Shown: positions 27,614 to 36,148 of the stretch, piece after piece
How the letters are laid out: each line of letters starts with the position of its first letter
Numbering within the stretch: the first letter of the stretch is position 1
NCBI RefSeq assembly: GCF_900103275.1
Contig: NZ_FNGP01000001.1
Location: 248,001-312,000, forward strand
Length of the DNA: 64,000 bases
Origin: Tessaracoccus oleiagri
GTDB lineage: Bacteria > Actinomycetota > Actinomycetes > Propionibacteriales > Propionibacteriaceae
Direction of reading: 5' to 3'
Position numbers and translations under genes: made by a program
Notes under the pieces: model-generated
What the model was told of the DNA's origin: nothing
Database searches by the model: none
What the model saw: the letters and a program-made list of their open reading frames with translations, nothing else

Positions 27614-29683
27614 TCACCAGCGGGGCAGGTGGTCCTTGAGCTGGTGCGACAGCTCGGCCGTGCCGGTGCGTGAACGGTGGAGCGCCACGACGTGCTCGCT
27701 CCACACCAGCGGCGTCTCGGTGAAGTCGCGCAACACCAGTGGCGTGATGCCCGTCCGCTCCAGTGAGCGCTGAAGCCTCGCCTGGAGGCCGCCCTCGTCG
27801 GCGTCGTCGTCCTCGGTCTCGTCCGTCCCGGCGGCGACGTCCGTCGTGAGCTCGCCGGGTGTGACCGGAACCGCGCTCCCTCCCGTCGCCTCCTCGTCCT
27901 TCGCGCCGGTGACCTCGCTCACCAGGCGCGCAGCGTCCAGCCCGCCCGGCTGCAGCTTCGCGGCCGCCTCCGGTTCGAGGGCGACGATGTCCCGGAAGGC
28001 TCGACCGCTGACTGGGTCGTCGGCGGGATCGTTCAGCACCTGGTCCAGCTCGAAGGTGGCCACCCCGTCGATGGTCCTGCGGATGAGCGGCTTGCTCGGC
28101 GCGGGCCGGACGATCGCGACGCGCTGGTGCCGCGGATCGAGCCTCACACGCAGCTCGCCGTCCTCCAGTTCGAGGTCGACGAGGTAGTCCTCCGTGACGC
28201 GGCGGACCCAGGTGGAGGCCTCCGCCTTCGGTGCGTGCGAGATGACGCACCACTGGCCCGGCGCCACCTCGAACGGGAGCGGGTGCTTGTCGCGCGGCGA
28301 GTTCACCGCGCCGCGCCAGGTCGCGGGCGCGATTCGGGCGGTCACGACGAGCTGCAGCGGCTGGTCGGGCAGCGCCGCCACGGCGCTGTCGGGCAACTCG
28401 ATCTCCACGGTCGCCCGCTGCCCATTGATGGCGACGACCCGGCTCTCGAGCGGCATGTCGCCCCGGCCGTCGCCGGCGAGCGCCGCGTCGAAGGTGGCCT
28501 TGTCCAGGAACACGCGCCGCATGTTGACCTCCACTTGGAAGGACGACGAGTGGTGCGCGCGGGAGACCTCCATCAGGCGGACCCTCAGCTTGCGCTCGCG
28601 CAGCTGGGGAAGCCTCAGTCGGGCGGAGGTGAGGACCCGAGCCACGGCGGGCAGGATGCCCAGCGACTTTCCGTGCGCGAGGCCGGTGAGGAGTTCGCGG
28701 TTGTTCTTGGTGACCCGCCACTGCGCGAGGAGACCGGCCGTAGCAGTGTCCCCGCGCCTGAGCGCGTGGTGGATGAGCCGGGAGATGGTCTCGGGGCCGT
28801 CGTCGACGGGGCTCAACCGCCTGGCGAGCCCCACTGCGAGTCGTTCGATCTCGGCCTTGTCCCCGGGGTCCTCCGCCTCGGGGATGGCGGTGGCGAGGGT
28901 GACGAGGTCGATGTCGATCATGTACGCGTGGATCAGGCGGCGGATCTCGCCGCCGGCCTTCTCGGCGGTGTCGAGGACCATGTCGGCCGACTTCACGCGG
29001 TCGTGGATGTTGTCGAGGTCGAGGGAGCGCTGGGTGATGGAGGTCTCCGACACCCGCTGGCGCCAGAGGTAGACCTTGTCGCTCAGCACGTCGACGCTGC
29101 GCGCGTCGATGTGGGCGCGAAGCGCGATCGGGTAGTCCTCGTAGCGCATGTGGGGGAACACGTAGTCGTGCTCGTTCCAGAAGCTCCGCCGGTAGACCTT
29201 GTTCCACAGCATGCGGTCGCGGATCAGCGTGGGCAGTTCACGGATGTGGGTCTTCATCCGGTTCTCGGCGAACACGTCCTTGTGCGTCCACGAGGGGACG
29301 TTGCCCTTGCCCTCGATGTACCGCCAGGCGTTGCCGGCGGCGATGTCCGAACCGGTGGCCTCGCAGCTGCCCACCAGGAGCTCGTAGGCCCGCGGGGGGA
29401 CAAGGTCGTCGGGGTCCGCGAACGCGATGTACTTGCCGGTGGCGGCGGCCACGCCCGTGTTCCGGGCAGCGCCCACGCCGCCGTTCTCCTTGTGGATGGG
29501 CTTCACCCGCGGGTCGACGCGGGCATAGTCGTCGGCGATCTCACCGCTCTCGTCCGGGGAGCCGTCATCGACGACGATCACCTCCAGGTCCTCGAGCGTG
29601 CTGGCGAGGAGGGAGTCGAGGCAGGCGGGCAGGTACTCGCCCACACCATAGGTCGGAACGATGACGCTCAGAAGCGGTGCCAT
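27614..29683 (-). CDS. GT2 glycosyltransferase with long C-terminal region (teichoic-acid type)
   Basis: 689 aa. The N-terminal GT-A domain (1-230) has LSVIVPTYGVGEYL, VVDDGSPDES and the metal-binding FADPDD. The following helical part (FWNEHDYVFPHMRYEDYP, YLWRQR) resembles wall-teichoic-acid glycosyltransferases such as the TarS/GgaA group. The last 300 residues are beta-rich and acidic, probably a binding or oligomerisation part. It likely glycosylates the wall polymer made by this locus. It is a paralogue of the next gene upstream, with which it shares most of the first 330 residues. Confidence 0.82.
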   Translation of the reverse strand: MAPLLSVIVPTYGVGEYLPACLDSLLASTLEDLEVIVVDDGSPDESGEIADDYARVDPRVKPIHKENGGVGAARNTGVAAATGKYIAFADPDDLVPPRAYELLVGSCEATGSDIAAGNAWRYIEGKGNVPSWTHKDVFAENRMKTHIRELPTLIRDRMLWNKVYRRSFWNEHDYVFPHMRYEDYPIALRAHIDARSVDVLSDKVYLWRQRVSETSITQRSLDLDNIHDRVKSADMVLDTAEKAGGEIRRLIHAYMIDIDLVTLATAIPEAEDPGDKAEIERLAVGLARRLSPVDDGPETISRLIHHALRRGDTATAGLLAQWRVTKNNRELLTGLAHGKSLGILPAVARVLTSARLRLPQLRERKLRVRLMEVSRAHHSSSFQVEVNMRRVFLDKATFDAALAGDGRGDMPLESRVVAINGQRATVEIELPDSAVAALPDQPLQLVVTARIAPATWRGAVNSPRDKHPLPFEVAPGQWCVISHAPKAEASTWVRRVTEDYLVDLELEDGELRVRLDPRHQRVAIVRPAPSKPLIRRTIDGVATFELDQVLNDPADDPVSGRAFRDIVALEPEAAAKLQPGGLDAARLVSEVTGAKDEEATGGSAVPVTPGELTTDVAAGTDETEDDDADEGGLQARLQRSLERTGITPLVLRDFTETPLVWSEHVVALHRSRTGTAELSHQLKDHLPRW

Positions 29684-29690
29684 GATTCTC

Positions 29691-30770
29691 CTAGCTTAGG
29701 CGGGGCGGGTCGCGGCGCTCCACTGTATCGGGCGACGGCGACCCCGCGGCCCGGCTCGTCGCCGACGGCCCCGGGCGCCGCCCGGCGAGCACACCCCGGA
29801 GGTCGCGCCACCGCGTGAGTTGCGCCGCCGCCTCCGGCAGCCCCGCGCGCAGCAGACGGTAGACCACCTTCGAAAAGCGGGTGACGCCCGTGAAACGCGG
29901 GGCCACGCGTCGGGCGAACGCGACGGCCGCCACGCGGAGTTCCGCCCGGTCCCGGCCCGTCGCCGCGGCGATGGCGTGCGCGAGCGTGGTCATGTCGACT
30001 GCGACGAAGTGCGCGTGGACGAGGTCGCGGACCTGCTCGTCCTCCGACGCCACCATGTCCAGCACCATCTCGGCCGAGCTGATGCGGTCCCGGACGTTGT
30101 CCACGGACAGCGCCTGCTGCGTGATGGAGCCCTCGCCCGCGCGCTGGCGCCAGATGTACACGCGCCTGCTGAGCACGTCGACGCTGCGCGCGTCCAGGTG
30201 CGTGCGGATCGCCACCGGGTAGTCCTCGTAGCGCATGGCCGGGAACGTGTACCCGCCCTGCTCCCAGAAGCTGCGCCGGAAGACCTTGTTCCACACCATC
30301 CGGTCGCGCACGAGTGCCGGGAAGGCACGGAGGTGGGTCCGGGGCCGGTCCTCGTCGAACACGTCCTTGTGCACCCAGGAGGGGACGAGCCCCTCGTCGG
30401 GCAGCAGTCGCCACGCGTTGCCGGCGGCGAAGTCCGACCCCGTCACCTCCAGGCTGCCGACCAACGCCTCGTAGGCGTCCTCCGGCACGAGGTCGTCGCT
30501 GTCGGCGAAGGCGAGATACTTCCCCGTCGCTGCCCGGACGCCATCGTCGCGGGCCGGCCCGACCCCCTGATTGGGCGTGTGCAGCACCCGTACCCGGGAG
30601 TCGCGCTGCGCGTAGCGGTCGGCGATGGCGCCGGTCTCGTCGGGGGAACCATCGTCGACGACGACCACCTCGAGGTCGCGCAGCGTGCTGCCCAGGATGC
30701 TGTCCAGGCACGCCGGAAGGTACTCGGCCACGCGGTGGGCCGGGACGATGACGCTCAGCAGTGGCGGCAT
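29691..30770 (-). CDS. GT2 glycosyltransferase, short paralogue
   Basis: 359 aa, very similar to the first half of the downstream 689-aa protein: LSVIVPAHRVAEYLPACLDSILGSTLRDLEVVVVDDGSPDE, FADSDD in place of FADPDD, and MRYEDYPVAIRTHLDARSVDVLS. It lacks the long beta-rich C-terminus and ends in a basic, Pro-rich tail. The pair is a tandem duplication that diverged, separated by only 7 bp. The donor sugar cannot be told from sequence. Confidence 0.82.
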   Translation of the reverse strand: MPPLLSVIVPAHRVAEYLPACLDSILGSTLRDLEVVVVDDGSPDETGAIADRYAQRDSRVRVLHTPNQGVGPARDDGVRAATGKYLAFADSDDLVPEDAYEALVGSLEVTGSDFAAGNAWRLLPDEGLVPSWVHKDVFDEDRPRTHLRAFPALVRDRMVWNKVFRRSFWEQGGYTFPAMRYEDYPVAIRTHLDARSVDVLSRRVYIWRQRAGEGSITQQALSVDNVRDRISSAEMVLDMVASEDEQVRDLVHAHFVAVDMTTLAHAIAAATGRDRAELRVAAVAFARRVAPRFTGVTRFSKVVYRLLRAGLPEAAAQLTRWRDLRGVLAGRRPGPSATSRAAGSPSPDTVERRDPPRLS

Positions 30771-30869
30771 GGTGCTCCTGATGGGTGCGGCGGGAATGCC
30801 TGCTTCACCTTAACGAACGCCGCCCCCGGGCGCGGCTCGCGACGATGAGGGCCCCCGCCGGGCCCCCGC

Positions 30870-30875
30870 TACACT
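30870..30875 (+). promoter_or_regulatory. -10 box, leaderless start
   Basis: TACACT ends 7 bp before the ATG at 30883. No Shine-Dalgarno sequence lies between, so a leaderless transcript is likely. It sits in the 112-bp divergent gap. Confidence 0.5.
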
Positions 30876-30882
30876 GGCGCCC

Positions 30883-31701
30883 ATGGATTCCAGCAACCAT
30901 TGGTACGGCCACGCCCACGCGCTGGCCCGGTGGTGCGGCTTCGACGAGGAGAATCCGCCCCCGGTGGAGGGTGTGATCCAGCACGGTTGGACCTTCGTCC
31001 ATGGGTTCGGCGCCGCGCACAAGCCGCCGGTCGGCCGCCCGAAGCTCGCCTGGTCCGACGTGTGCCGGCGCCGCGGCGAGGCCATCGGCTGGTCCGACTA
31101 CCTGGTGATCGGCGCCCCCTTCGCATACCTGGAGGCGATGGAGCCGGTGCCCGACGAGGAGCGCCACGGCACCATCTGGTACCCGTTCCACGGCACGGTC
31201 GACTTCGAGTCCGTCGAGGGCGACCACCAGGTGCTCATCGACCAGATCCGCGACGTCGAGGGCGACGACGTCACCGTCTGCCTCTACTACGTGGAATACG
31301 AGGACCCGACCGTCCGCCGGTTCTACGAGGAGTCCGGCTTCCGGGTCATCTGCCACGGCCACCGCGGCACCCTCTGGAAGGACACGGACCGCTTCTTCCT
31401 CCACAAGCAGCTTGCTGAGCTGCGCCGCCACAAGAAGGTGGCCTCCAACCGGTTGTCGACGGCGGTCTTCTACGGTGCGCTGACCGGCGCCGAGGTCGGC
31501 GTCTACGGCGACCCCATGGAGTTCCCCGCCGTCAAGGACGGCTTCGACGGGCAGCCCCTGTTCCAGGCCTGGTGGCCCTGGATGTTCGGCGAGAACGTCG
31601 ACCGCGCGGCGGCGGAGGAACTCGCACGACTCGAACTCGGCGCGGATCTGCTCGTGCCGCCGGAAGAACTCGCACACCTCCTGGGATGGCAGCATGGCTA
31701 A
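30883..31701 (+). CDS. unknown protein of the glycan cluster, possibly GT-B-like
   Basis: 272 aa, not recognised with confidence. It has no signal peptide or membrane helix. Motif-like stretches are IQHGWTFVHGFGAAHKPP, LVIGAPFAYLEAM, VTVCLYYVEYEDP, FRVICHGHRGT and SNRLSTAVFYGALTGAEVGVYGD. The last resembles the donor-site segment of GT-B enzymes in capsule clusters, where an S/T-rich turn precedes a Gly-rich strand. A glycosyltransferase or capsule-assembly role is inference. Its end overlaps the next gene by 8 nt, so the two are co-translated. Confidence 0.6.
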   Translation: MDSSNHWYGHAHALARWCGFDEENPPPVEGVIQHGWTFVHGFGAAHKPPVGRPKLAWSDVCRRRGEAIGWSDYLVIGAPFAYLEAMEPVPDEERHGTIWYPFHGTVDFESVEGDHQVLIDQIRDVEGDDVTVCLYYVEYEDPTVRRFYEESGFRVICHGHRGTLWKDTDRFFLHKQLAELRRHKKVASNRLSTAVFYGALTGAEVGVYGDPMEFPAVKDGFDGQPLFQAWWPWMFGENVDRAAAEELARLELGADLLVPPEELAHLLGWQHG

Positions 31702-33154
31702 GATCGTCAAACTCGAACACCCCGACAACGTCACCCTGATCGGTGGCGCCTCGCAGTTCTGGACGGACCGGCCGAAGCTGCTGCTGGACGCGGACTGGAG
31801 CGAGCTGCTGCTGCCGCAGGTCGCTGGGCGCACGCTGGTCGTCGGCTGGACCCCCACCGTCACGTTGGAGGCCCTGGCCGGGGCGGCCGACGAGCTGCAC
31901 GTCCTCGTGCGCGGCATCGTCGACGCGTCTGCCATCGGCGAGGCGCTGCCGTCGGCGAAGGTGTGGTGCGGCGACCCGCGATCGCTGCTCGACCACGCGG
32001 AGGTCTTCGACACCGTCCTGTGCCTCGCCGACGCGAGCCGGGTGCTGCCGCTCGAGAGCGAGTCGCGCTCCTGGCGCGAGGTCGCCGACGACGTGCTGGC
32101 GCTCGGCCGCCCCGATGCCGCCGTAGTGATGTGGGTCGAGAACGACTTGGGCATCCACCGCCTGATCAGCCCCCACAACCCCCGCACCGAGCGCTCGGAC
32201 AACGCCTGGAACGTCATGGCCACGTTCGACGAGTCCCGTCCCGTCTCGCTCGAGCAGTGTCGCGACGCGTTCGCCGGCTCGGCCGTGCACGTCACCTGGC
32301 CGTCGGCACAGCCGACCGTCCTCGCCGACCCCGGCTCCGTCGACGAGGCCACCCACGCCGCCTTCGCGCAGCGCGCCTGCGTCGCGCCCCTGCTGGGCCC
32401 CGATCCGGTCTACATCCTCGCCACGGCCGCCCGCGCCGGCCGCCTGGCCGACCACGCGTCGGGCTGGCTCGTCACGCGCGGGCTCCGCGCACCGCTCGAG
32501 GCGCCGCTGTACCTGGCCGAGAAGGGGGGCGTCGTCGCGCTCGACACCCGCCTCCCGGACGACGCCCGCTCCGCGTTCGTCGTCTTCGCCGAGCTCAGCG
32601 CTGCCCAGGACATGGCGGGCGTGCGCAAGTTCATCGCCGACTGGAGCGCGACCTTCGCCGGACCCTCAGCTCCCGGCACCGCCTCCCTCGGCCTGAACGT
32701 GGCACGCAGGAACGACGGGGGCGACTGGGAGTTCAGTCCCCTCGCGGCCGCCAGGACCGGCGGCGACGACCGGTGGGAGGCGCTGGGCGAACTCGTCGGG
32801 CTGATCCGGGGCCGCAACTGGCGGCACCTCTGGCCCGCCGGCTACAGCGACGCCCGGATCCTGAACCACCTCGGCATCATGGCCGGGCTGCACACAGTGA
32901 GCCCTGCACGGGCGGCCCAGCTCATCACGCCGGCCCCCGACGCGGCGGACCCGTTCTCCAAGCTCGACGTGCAGAGCCTCGTCGCGGCCATCGACCGCAA
33001 CAACGAGACCATCCGCTCCCTGCGATCGCAGCTGTCGCTAGCCCAACTCGACCTCGAGCGGCTGCGCAACTCCTCCGGCACCTTCCGGACCCCTCGTCGC
33101 GTCCTCCGGATCGCCAAGCGGGCGGTGAAGAAGGCCGTCGGCTCCGGCAACTGA
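31694..33154 (+). CDS. methyltransferase-like protein with C-terminal coiled coil
   Basis: 486 aa, function uncertain. The first 170 residues have a Rossmann-like pattern (TLVVGWTPTVTLEALAGAADELHVLVRG, DTVLCLAD, VVMWVENDLGIHRLI) like a class I SAM methyltransferase whose glycine motif is degenerate. Residues about 430-465 form a coiled coil (IDRNNETIRSLRSQLSLAQLDLERLRN), followed by a basic tail. Such tails are common on sugar-modifying enzymes that assemble on a polymer. It is translationally coupled to the unknown gene before it and convergent with pseI. Confidence 0.6.
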   Translation: MAKIVKLEHPDNVTLIGGASQFWTDRPKLLLDADWSELLLPQVAGRTLVVGWTPTVTLEALAGAADELHVLVRGIVDASAIGEALPSAKVWCGDPRSLLDHAEVFDTVLCLADASRVLPLESESRSWREVADDVLALGRPDAAVVMWVENDLGIHRLISPHNPRTERSDNAWNVMATFDESRPVSLEQCRDAFAGSAVHVTWPSAQPTVLADPGSVDEATHAAFAQRACVAPLLGPDPVYILATAARAGRLADHASGWLVTRGLRAPLEAPLYLAEKGGVVALDTRLPDDARSAFVVFAELSAAQDMAGVRKFIADWSATFAGPSAPGTASLGLNVARRNDGGDWEFSPLAAARTGGDDRWEALGELVGLIRGRNWRHLWPAGYSDARILNHLGIMAGLHTVSPARAAQLITPAPDAADPFSKLDVQSLVAAIDRNNETIRSLRSQLSLAQLDLERLRNSSGTFRTPRRVLRIAKRAVKKAVGSGN

Positions 33155-33170
33155 CCCGAGACGAAAGATA

Positions 33171-33200
33171 TGCGCCGCCCCGGTCCACGGGTGCGGCGCA
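33171..33200. terminator. bidirectional terminator
   Basis: Stem TGCGCCGCCCCG (33171-33182) pairs with CGGG-GCGGCGCA (33188-33200), with one bulged T. It lies in the 72-bp gap between the convergent coiled-coil gene and pseI. The T tract is weak. Confidence 0.65.
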
Positions 33201-33226
33201 CGTCCTTCGTCGCGGTCAGCGGCGGG

Positions 33227-34279
33227 TCAGAGGAGGTCCCAAGTGAGCGGCGTGCCCTTCACCGCGTCGACGCGGAACTCGCGGCCCTCGACCTTCGTGA
33301 ACTCGTCGGGCATCAGCCCGCCGGCGGGGCGGATGGAGCGGACGTTGTCCGGGCCGACCCTCTCCCCGGCCCGCACGTCGCGCGTCACGAACAGCGACCG
33401 GCGGAAGCGCAGACCCTCGCGCTCCGACTCCTTGGCGCCGATGCGCGCCTCGCCGAGCGCCAGGCGCGCGACGGCAGTCTCCCGGACCATGGCGGCCAGC
33501 TCGTCGGGCTCGAGCGAGAAGGCGGAGTCGACTCCGCCGTCGTTGCGCGACAGGGTCACGTGTTTCTCCACGAGCACCGCCCCGAACGCGACGGACGCGA
33601 CCGGCACGCCGATGCCCATGGTGTGGTCCGACAGGCCGACGAGCGCGTCGAACGCGTTCGCCATCACTGGGATGGAGCGCAGGTTGGCGGAGGCGGGATC
33701 GGCCGGGTAGTCCGCGGTGCAGCTCAGGATGACGATCTGCTCGTTGCCGGTGGAGCGCGCAGCCTTGACCGCGTCGTCGATCTCGGCGATGGACGCCATG
33801 CCGGTGGAGATGATGACCGGCTTGCCCTGCTCGGCGATCTTGCGGATGAGCGGGAGGTCGACGATCTCGGAGCTGGCCACCTTGTACGCCGGCACCCCGA
33901 GGCTCTCGAGGAAGTCGACGGCGGTCGGGTCGAAGGGGCTGGAGAACGCGAGGATGCCCTTGTCGGCCGCGTGGGAGAACAGCGTCTCGTGCCACTCCCA
34001 GGGGGTGTGCGCCTCGTCGTACAGGTCGTAGAGGCGTCGGCCGCCCCAGAGCTCGTGGCCCTCCGAGAGCCGGAACGACGGGGTGTCCGCGTCGATCGTG
34101 ATGGTGTCGGCGGTGTAGGTCTGCAGCTTCACGGCGTGCGCGCCGGCCTCCGCGGCCATCGTGACGATGTCCAGGGCGCGTTGCAGGTCGCCGTTGTGGT
34201 TGCCGCTCATCTCCGCGATGATGAACGGGTCGGCGTCGTGTCCGACGGGGACGCCGCCGATTGCGATGGAGTCAGCCAT
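33227..34279 (-). CDS. pseI: pseudaminic acid synthase PseI
   Basis: Condenses the 2,4-diacetamido altrose sugar with phosphoenolpyruvate to give pseudaminic acid, 350 aa. It is a NeuB-family TIM barrel with IIAEMSGNHNGDL near the N-terminus, KLQTYTADT, SPFDPTAVDFLE, KVASSEI, STGMAS and GLSDHT. The C-terminal SAF/antifreeze-like domain begins near residue 288 (RRSLFVTRDVRAGE). SGNHNG and the short loop favour PseI over NeuB/LegI. The ATG at 34279 lies 5 nt after GGGAAG; a GTG two codons earlier overlaps the pseH stop and is less likely. Confidence 0.92.
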   Translation of the reverse strand: MADSIAIGGVPVGHDADPFIIAEMSGNHNGDLQRALDIVTMAAEAGAHAVKLQTYTADTITIDADTPSFRLSEGHELWGGRRLYDLYDEAHTPWEWHETLFSHAADKGILAFSSPFDPTAVDFLESLGVPAYKVASSEIVDLPLIRKIAEQGKPVIISTGMASIAEIDDAVKAARSTGNEQIVILSCTADYPADPASANLRSIPVMANAFDALVGLSDHTMGIGVPVASVAFGAVLVEKHVTLSRNDGGVDSAFSLEPDELAAMVRETAVARLALGEARIGAKESEREGLRFRRSLFVTRDVRAGERVGPDNVRSIRPAGGLMPDEFTKVEGREFRVDAVKGTPLTWDLL

Positions 34280-34281
34280 CG

Positions 34282-34773
34282 TCACTTCCCTTCGAAGATC
34301 TTGCGCGAGTGGATGACCTCGATGGTCGCGCCACCCACCTCGCGAGGGTACCGCTCGACCTCGACGAAGCCCTGGCGGCTGTTGAAGTCCACGGCGGATG
34401 CGTTGCTGGCGAGGGTCTCGCCGTCGAGCTGCGTGAGGCCCAGGACGTCGCGGGCGTACTTCACGGCCTCGCGCTGGATCGAGATCCAGGCGGGGAACAT
34501 GGCGCCGCGTTCCTCAAGGCCGGCGTTGTCGAGGTAGTAGCCCCACCACGCCTTTCCGTCCTCGATGTCGAAGAACGTCACCACGCCGGACGGCAGGCCG
34601 TCGCGCTCGTAGATGAGGACCTCGCGGGTGGGGTCCACCTTCGTACGCTCCCACCAGCCGACGTGCTCCTCCGGGGTGATCACGTGCTGCGTCAGCGACA
34701 CCCGGCGCACCTCGTCATGGTTGCGCCAGGCGCGCATGGCGTCGAGGTCCTCGTCGCGGGCCGGTCGAAGCAT
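34282..34773 (-). CDS. pseH: UDP-4-amino-4,6-dideoxy-N-acetyl-altrosamine N-acetyltransferase PseH
   Basis: GNAT-fold acetyltransferase, 163 aa, acetylating the C4 amine of the PseC product. The family opening MLRPARDEDLDAMRAWRNHDEVR is present, then WWERTKVDP, GVVTFFDIED, a Gly-Ala-Met acetyl-CoA loop (LEERGAMFPAWISI) and ETLASNASAVDFNSRQGFVEV near the end. It is directly upstream of pseI, with stop and start nearly touching. This completes the six-gene pathway in the window. Confidence 0.9.
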   Translation of the reverse strand: MLRPARDEDLDAMRAWRNHDEVRRVSLTQHVITPEEHVGWWERTKVDPTREVLIYERDGLPSGVVTFFDIEDGKAWWGYYLDNAGLEERGAMFPAWISIQREAVKYARDVLGLTQLDGETLASNASAVDFNSRQGFVEVERYPREVGGATIEVIHSRKIFEGK

Positions 34774-34824
34774 GGGTCTCCGTTCGTCGTCGGAGATCCC
34801 ATGCTAGTCGACGCCGGCGCGCCG

Positions 34825-36021
34825 TCAGTAGCGGCGGAGCGTCGCCTCGACGGTGGAGAGGATGCCCTCGGGGTACTGCGCGACGACGCGCCAGCGGGTG
34901 GTGCCGGCGAGGTTCGAGCCGTAGGTCAGCGGGATGCTGTAGAAGCCCGAGTCGGTCGTCTTCGCGGTCTGGGAGCGGCTCCAGCCGTTCGAGGTCAGCA
35001 CCTCGGTCCACACGGTCATCGGCTGGCCGGTGCCGTCGAAGCTTCCCCACACGTAGGTCTCCTCGCCGACGCGCTTGGCGCCCGCCGTGGAGATCGAGGG
35101 CGACTTCACACGACGGAACGAGAACTCGGGGGTCCGGAGCACGGTCTTGGAGTCGACGTCACCGGCGACGCGCCACCGGTAGACACCGGGAGTGCTCGCG
35201 CCGTAGGTGAGGGGGATGGTGTAGTTGCCGCTGCTGGTGGTGGTGGCGGTCTGCGAGCGCGACCACCCGCTCGGGGTCTGCACCTCGGTCCAGACCGCCG
35301 TGCGGACGCTCACGTCGAACCTGCCCCAGACGTAGGTGGTGGCGCCGAGTTCCTTGACGCCGGCCGAGGACGCCGTGGCCCTCTGGATGCGCTCGAGGAT
35401 GAACGGGTCGGAGTAGAAGACCTGGCCGGAGGGGTAACGGCCGCCGACGCGCCACTGGTAGACGCCCGGGGTGTTCGCCCCGTACGTCAGCGGCATCGTG
35501 TAGCTCCCCTTGGCGTCGGTCGTGGTCTGCTGGGAGCGCGACCAGCCGTTGGGGGTGTTCACCTCGGTCCACACGGTCAACGGTGTGGTCGTGTCGAAGC
35601 GGCCCCAGGTGTAGGTGGTCTGGCCGACCGGCTTCCAGCCGGCGCTGTGGGCGGTGGGCCAGCTGATGATCGTGATGGGGGTCCAGGCGGTGGCGAGCGA
35701 GTCGACGCGGGCGCGGACGTCATAGTTGCCCAGGTCGCTGACACCCTCGAGGATGACGTTCTTCTCGCCGTCGACGACCGTGCCAAGGCTCACGCTGCGC
35801 GTGCTCGAGCTGGAGCGCACGTCGACGACGAGGCTGCCGCTGCCGCAGTCGGTCAGGGAGACGGTGATCTCCGGGACGGTCTCGACCTCGACGTAACGGT
35901 CGGTGGTCACCCCCACCTTGCAGTTGGGGCCCACCGCCTCCGCCTGGCCGGCGACGGTCGCGCCGCCCAGCCCGAGGGCGACGGCCAAGCCCGTCACGAA
36001 TGCTGATCTGATCTTTCCCAC
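34825..36021 (-). CDS. secreted repeat-only wall protein (paralogue 1)
   Basis: 398 aa. The signal peptide is residues 1-29 (ends GQAEA). An N-terminal domain (31-120) has two Cys (CKV, DCGSGSL) and ends TAWTPI. Three repeat units follow (121-212, 213-305, 306-398) with TYTWGRF/TYVWGRF/TYVWGSF, WTEV, GWSRSQ, MPLTYG/IPLTYG and WRV. No enzymatic domain is present, so it is probably structural or a ligand binder. The GTG at 36021 is preferred because GGGAG stands 8 nt before it; a GTG three codons upstream touches the GGGAG. It lies 51 bp downstream of pseH. Confidence 0.8.
   Translation of the reverse strand: MGKIRSAFVTGLAVALGLGGATVAGQAEAVGPNCKVGVTTDRYVEVETVPEITVSLTDCGSGSLVVDVRSSSSTRSVSLGTVVDGEKNVILEGVSDLGNYDVRARVDSLATAWTPITIISWPTAHSAGWKPVGQTTYTWGRFDTTTPLTVWTEVNTPNGWSRSQQTTTDAKGSYTMPLTYGANTPGVYQWRVGGRYPSGQVFYSDPFILERIQRATASSAGVKELGATTYVWGRFDVSVRTAVWTEVQTPSGWSRSQTATTTSSGNYTIPLTYGASTPGVYRWRVAGDVDSKTVLRTPEFSFRRVKSPSISTAGAKRVGEETYVWGSFDGTGQPMTVWTEVLTSNGWSRSQTAKTTDSGFYSIPLTYGSNLAGTTRWRVVAQYPEGILSTVEATLRRY
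34828..35661 (-). repeat. three wall-repeat units in paralogue 1
   Basis: Three tandem units of about 92-93 residues with GWSRSQ conserved in all three. The last unit ends one codon before the stop, so the protein is repeat to its C-terminus. Confidence 0.85.
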
Positions 36022-36148
36022 GTTGCCCACTCCCGGTACTTTCGTGCCATCGATTCGGCTCCCATGGTCGCAAAAATGCGGGACGGATCAGCAACCAACA
36101 CGCACCGCACCCGCAATCGTCGGACGCGGCGTCGAGTGGGGCCAGGCC

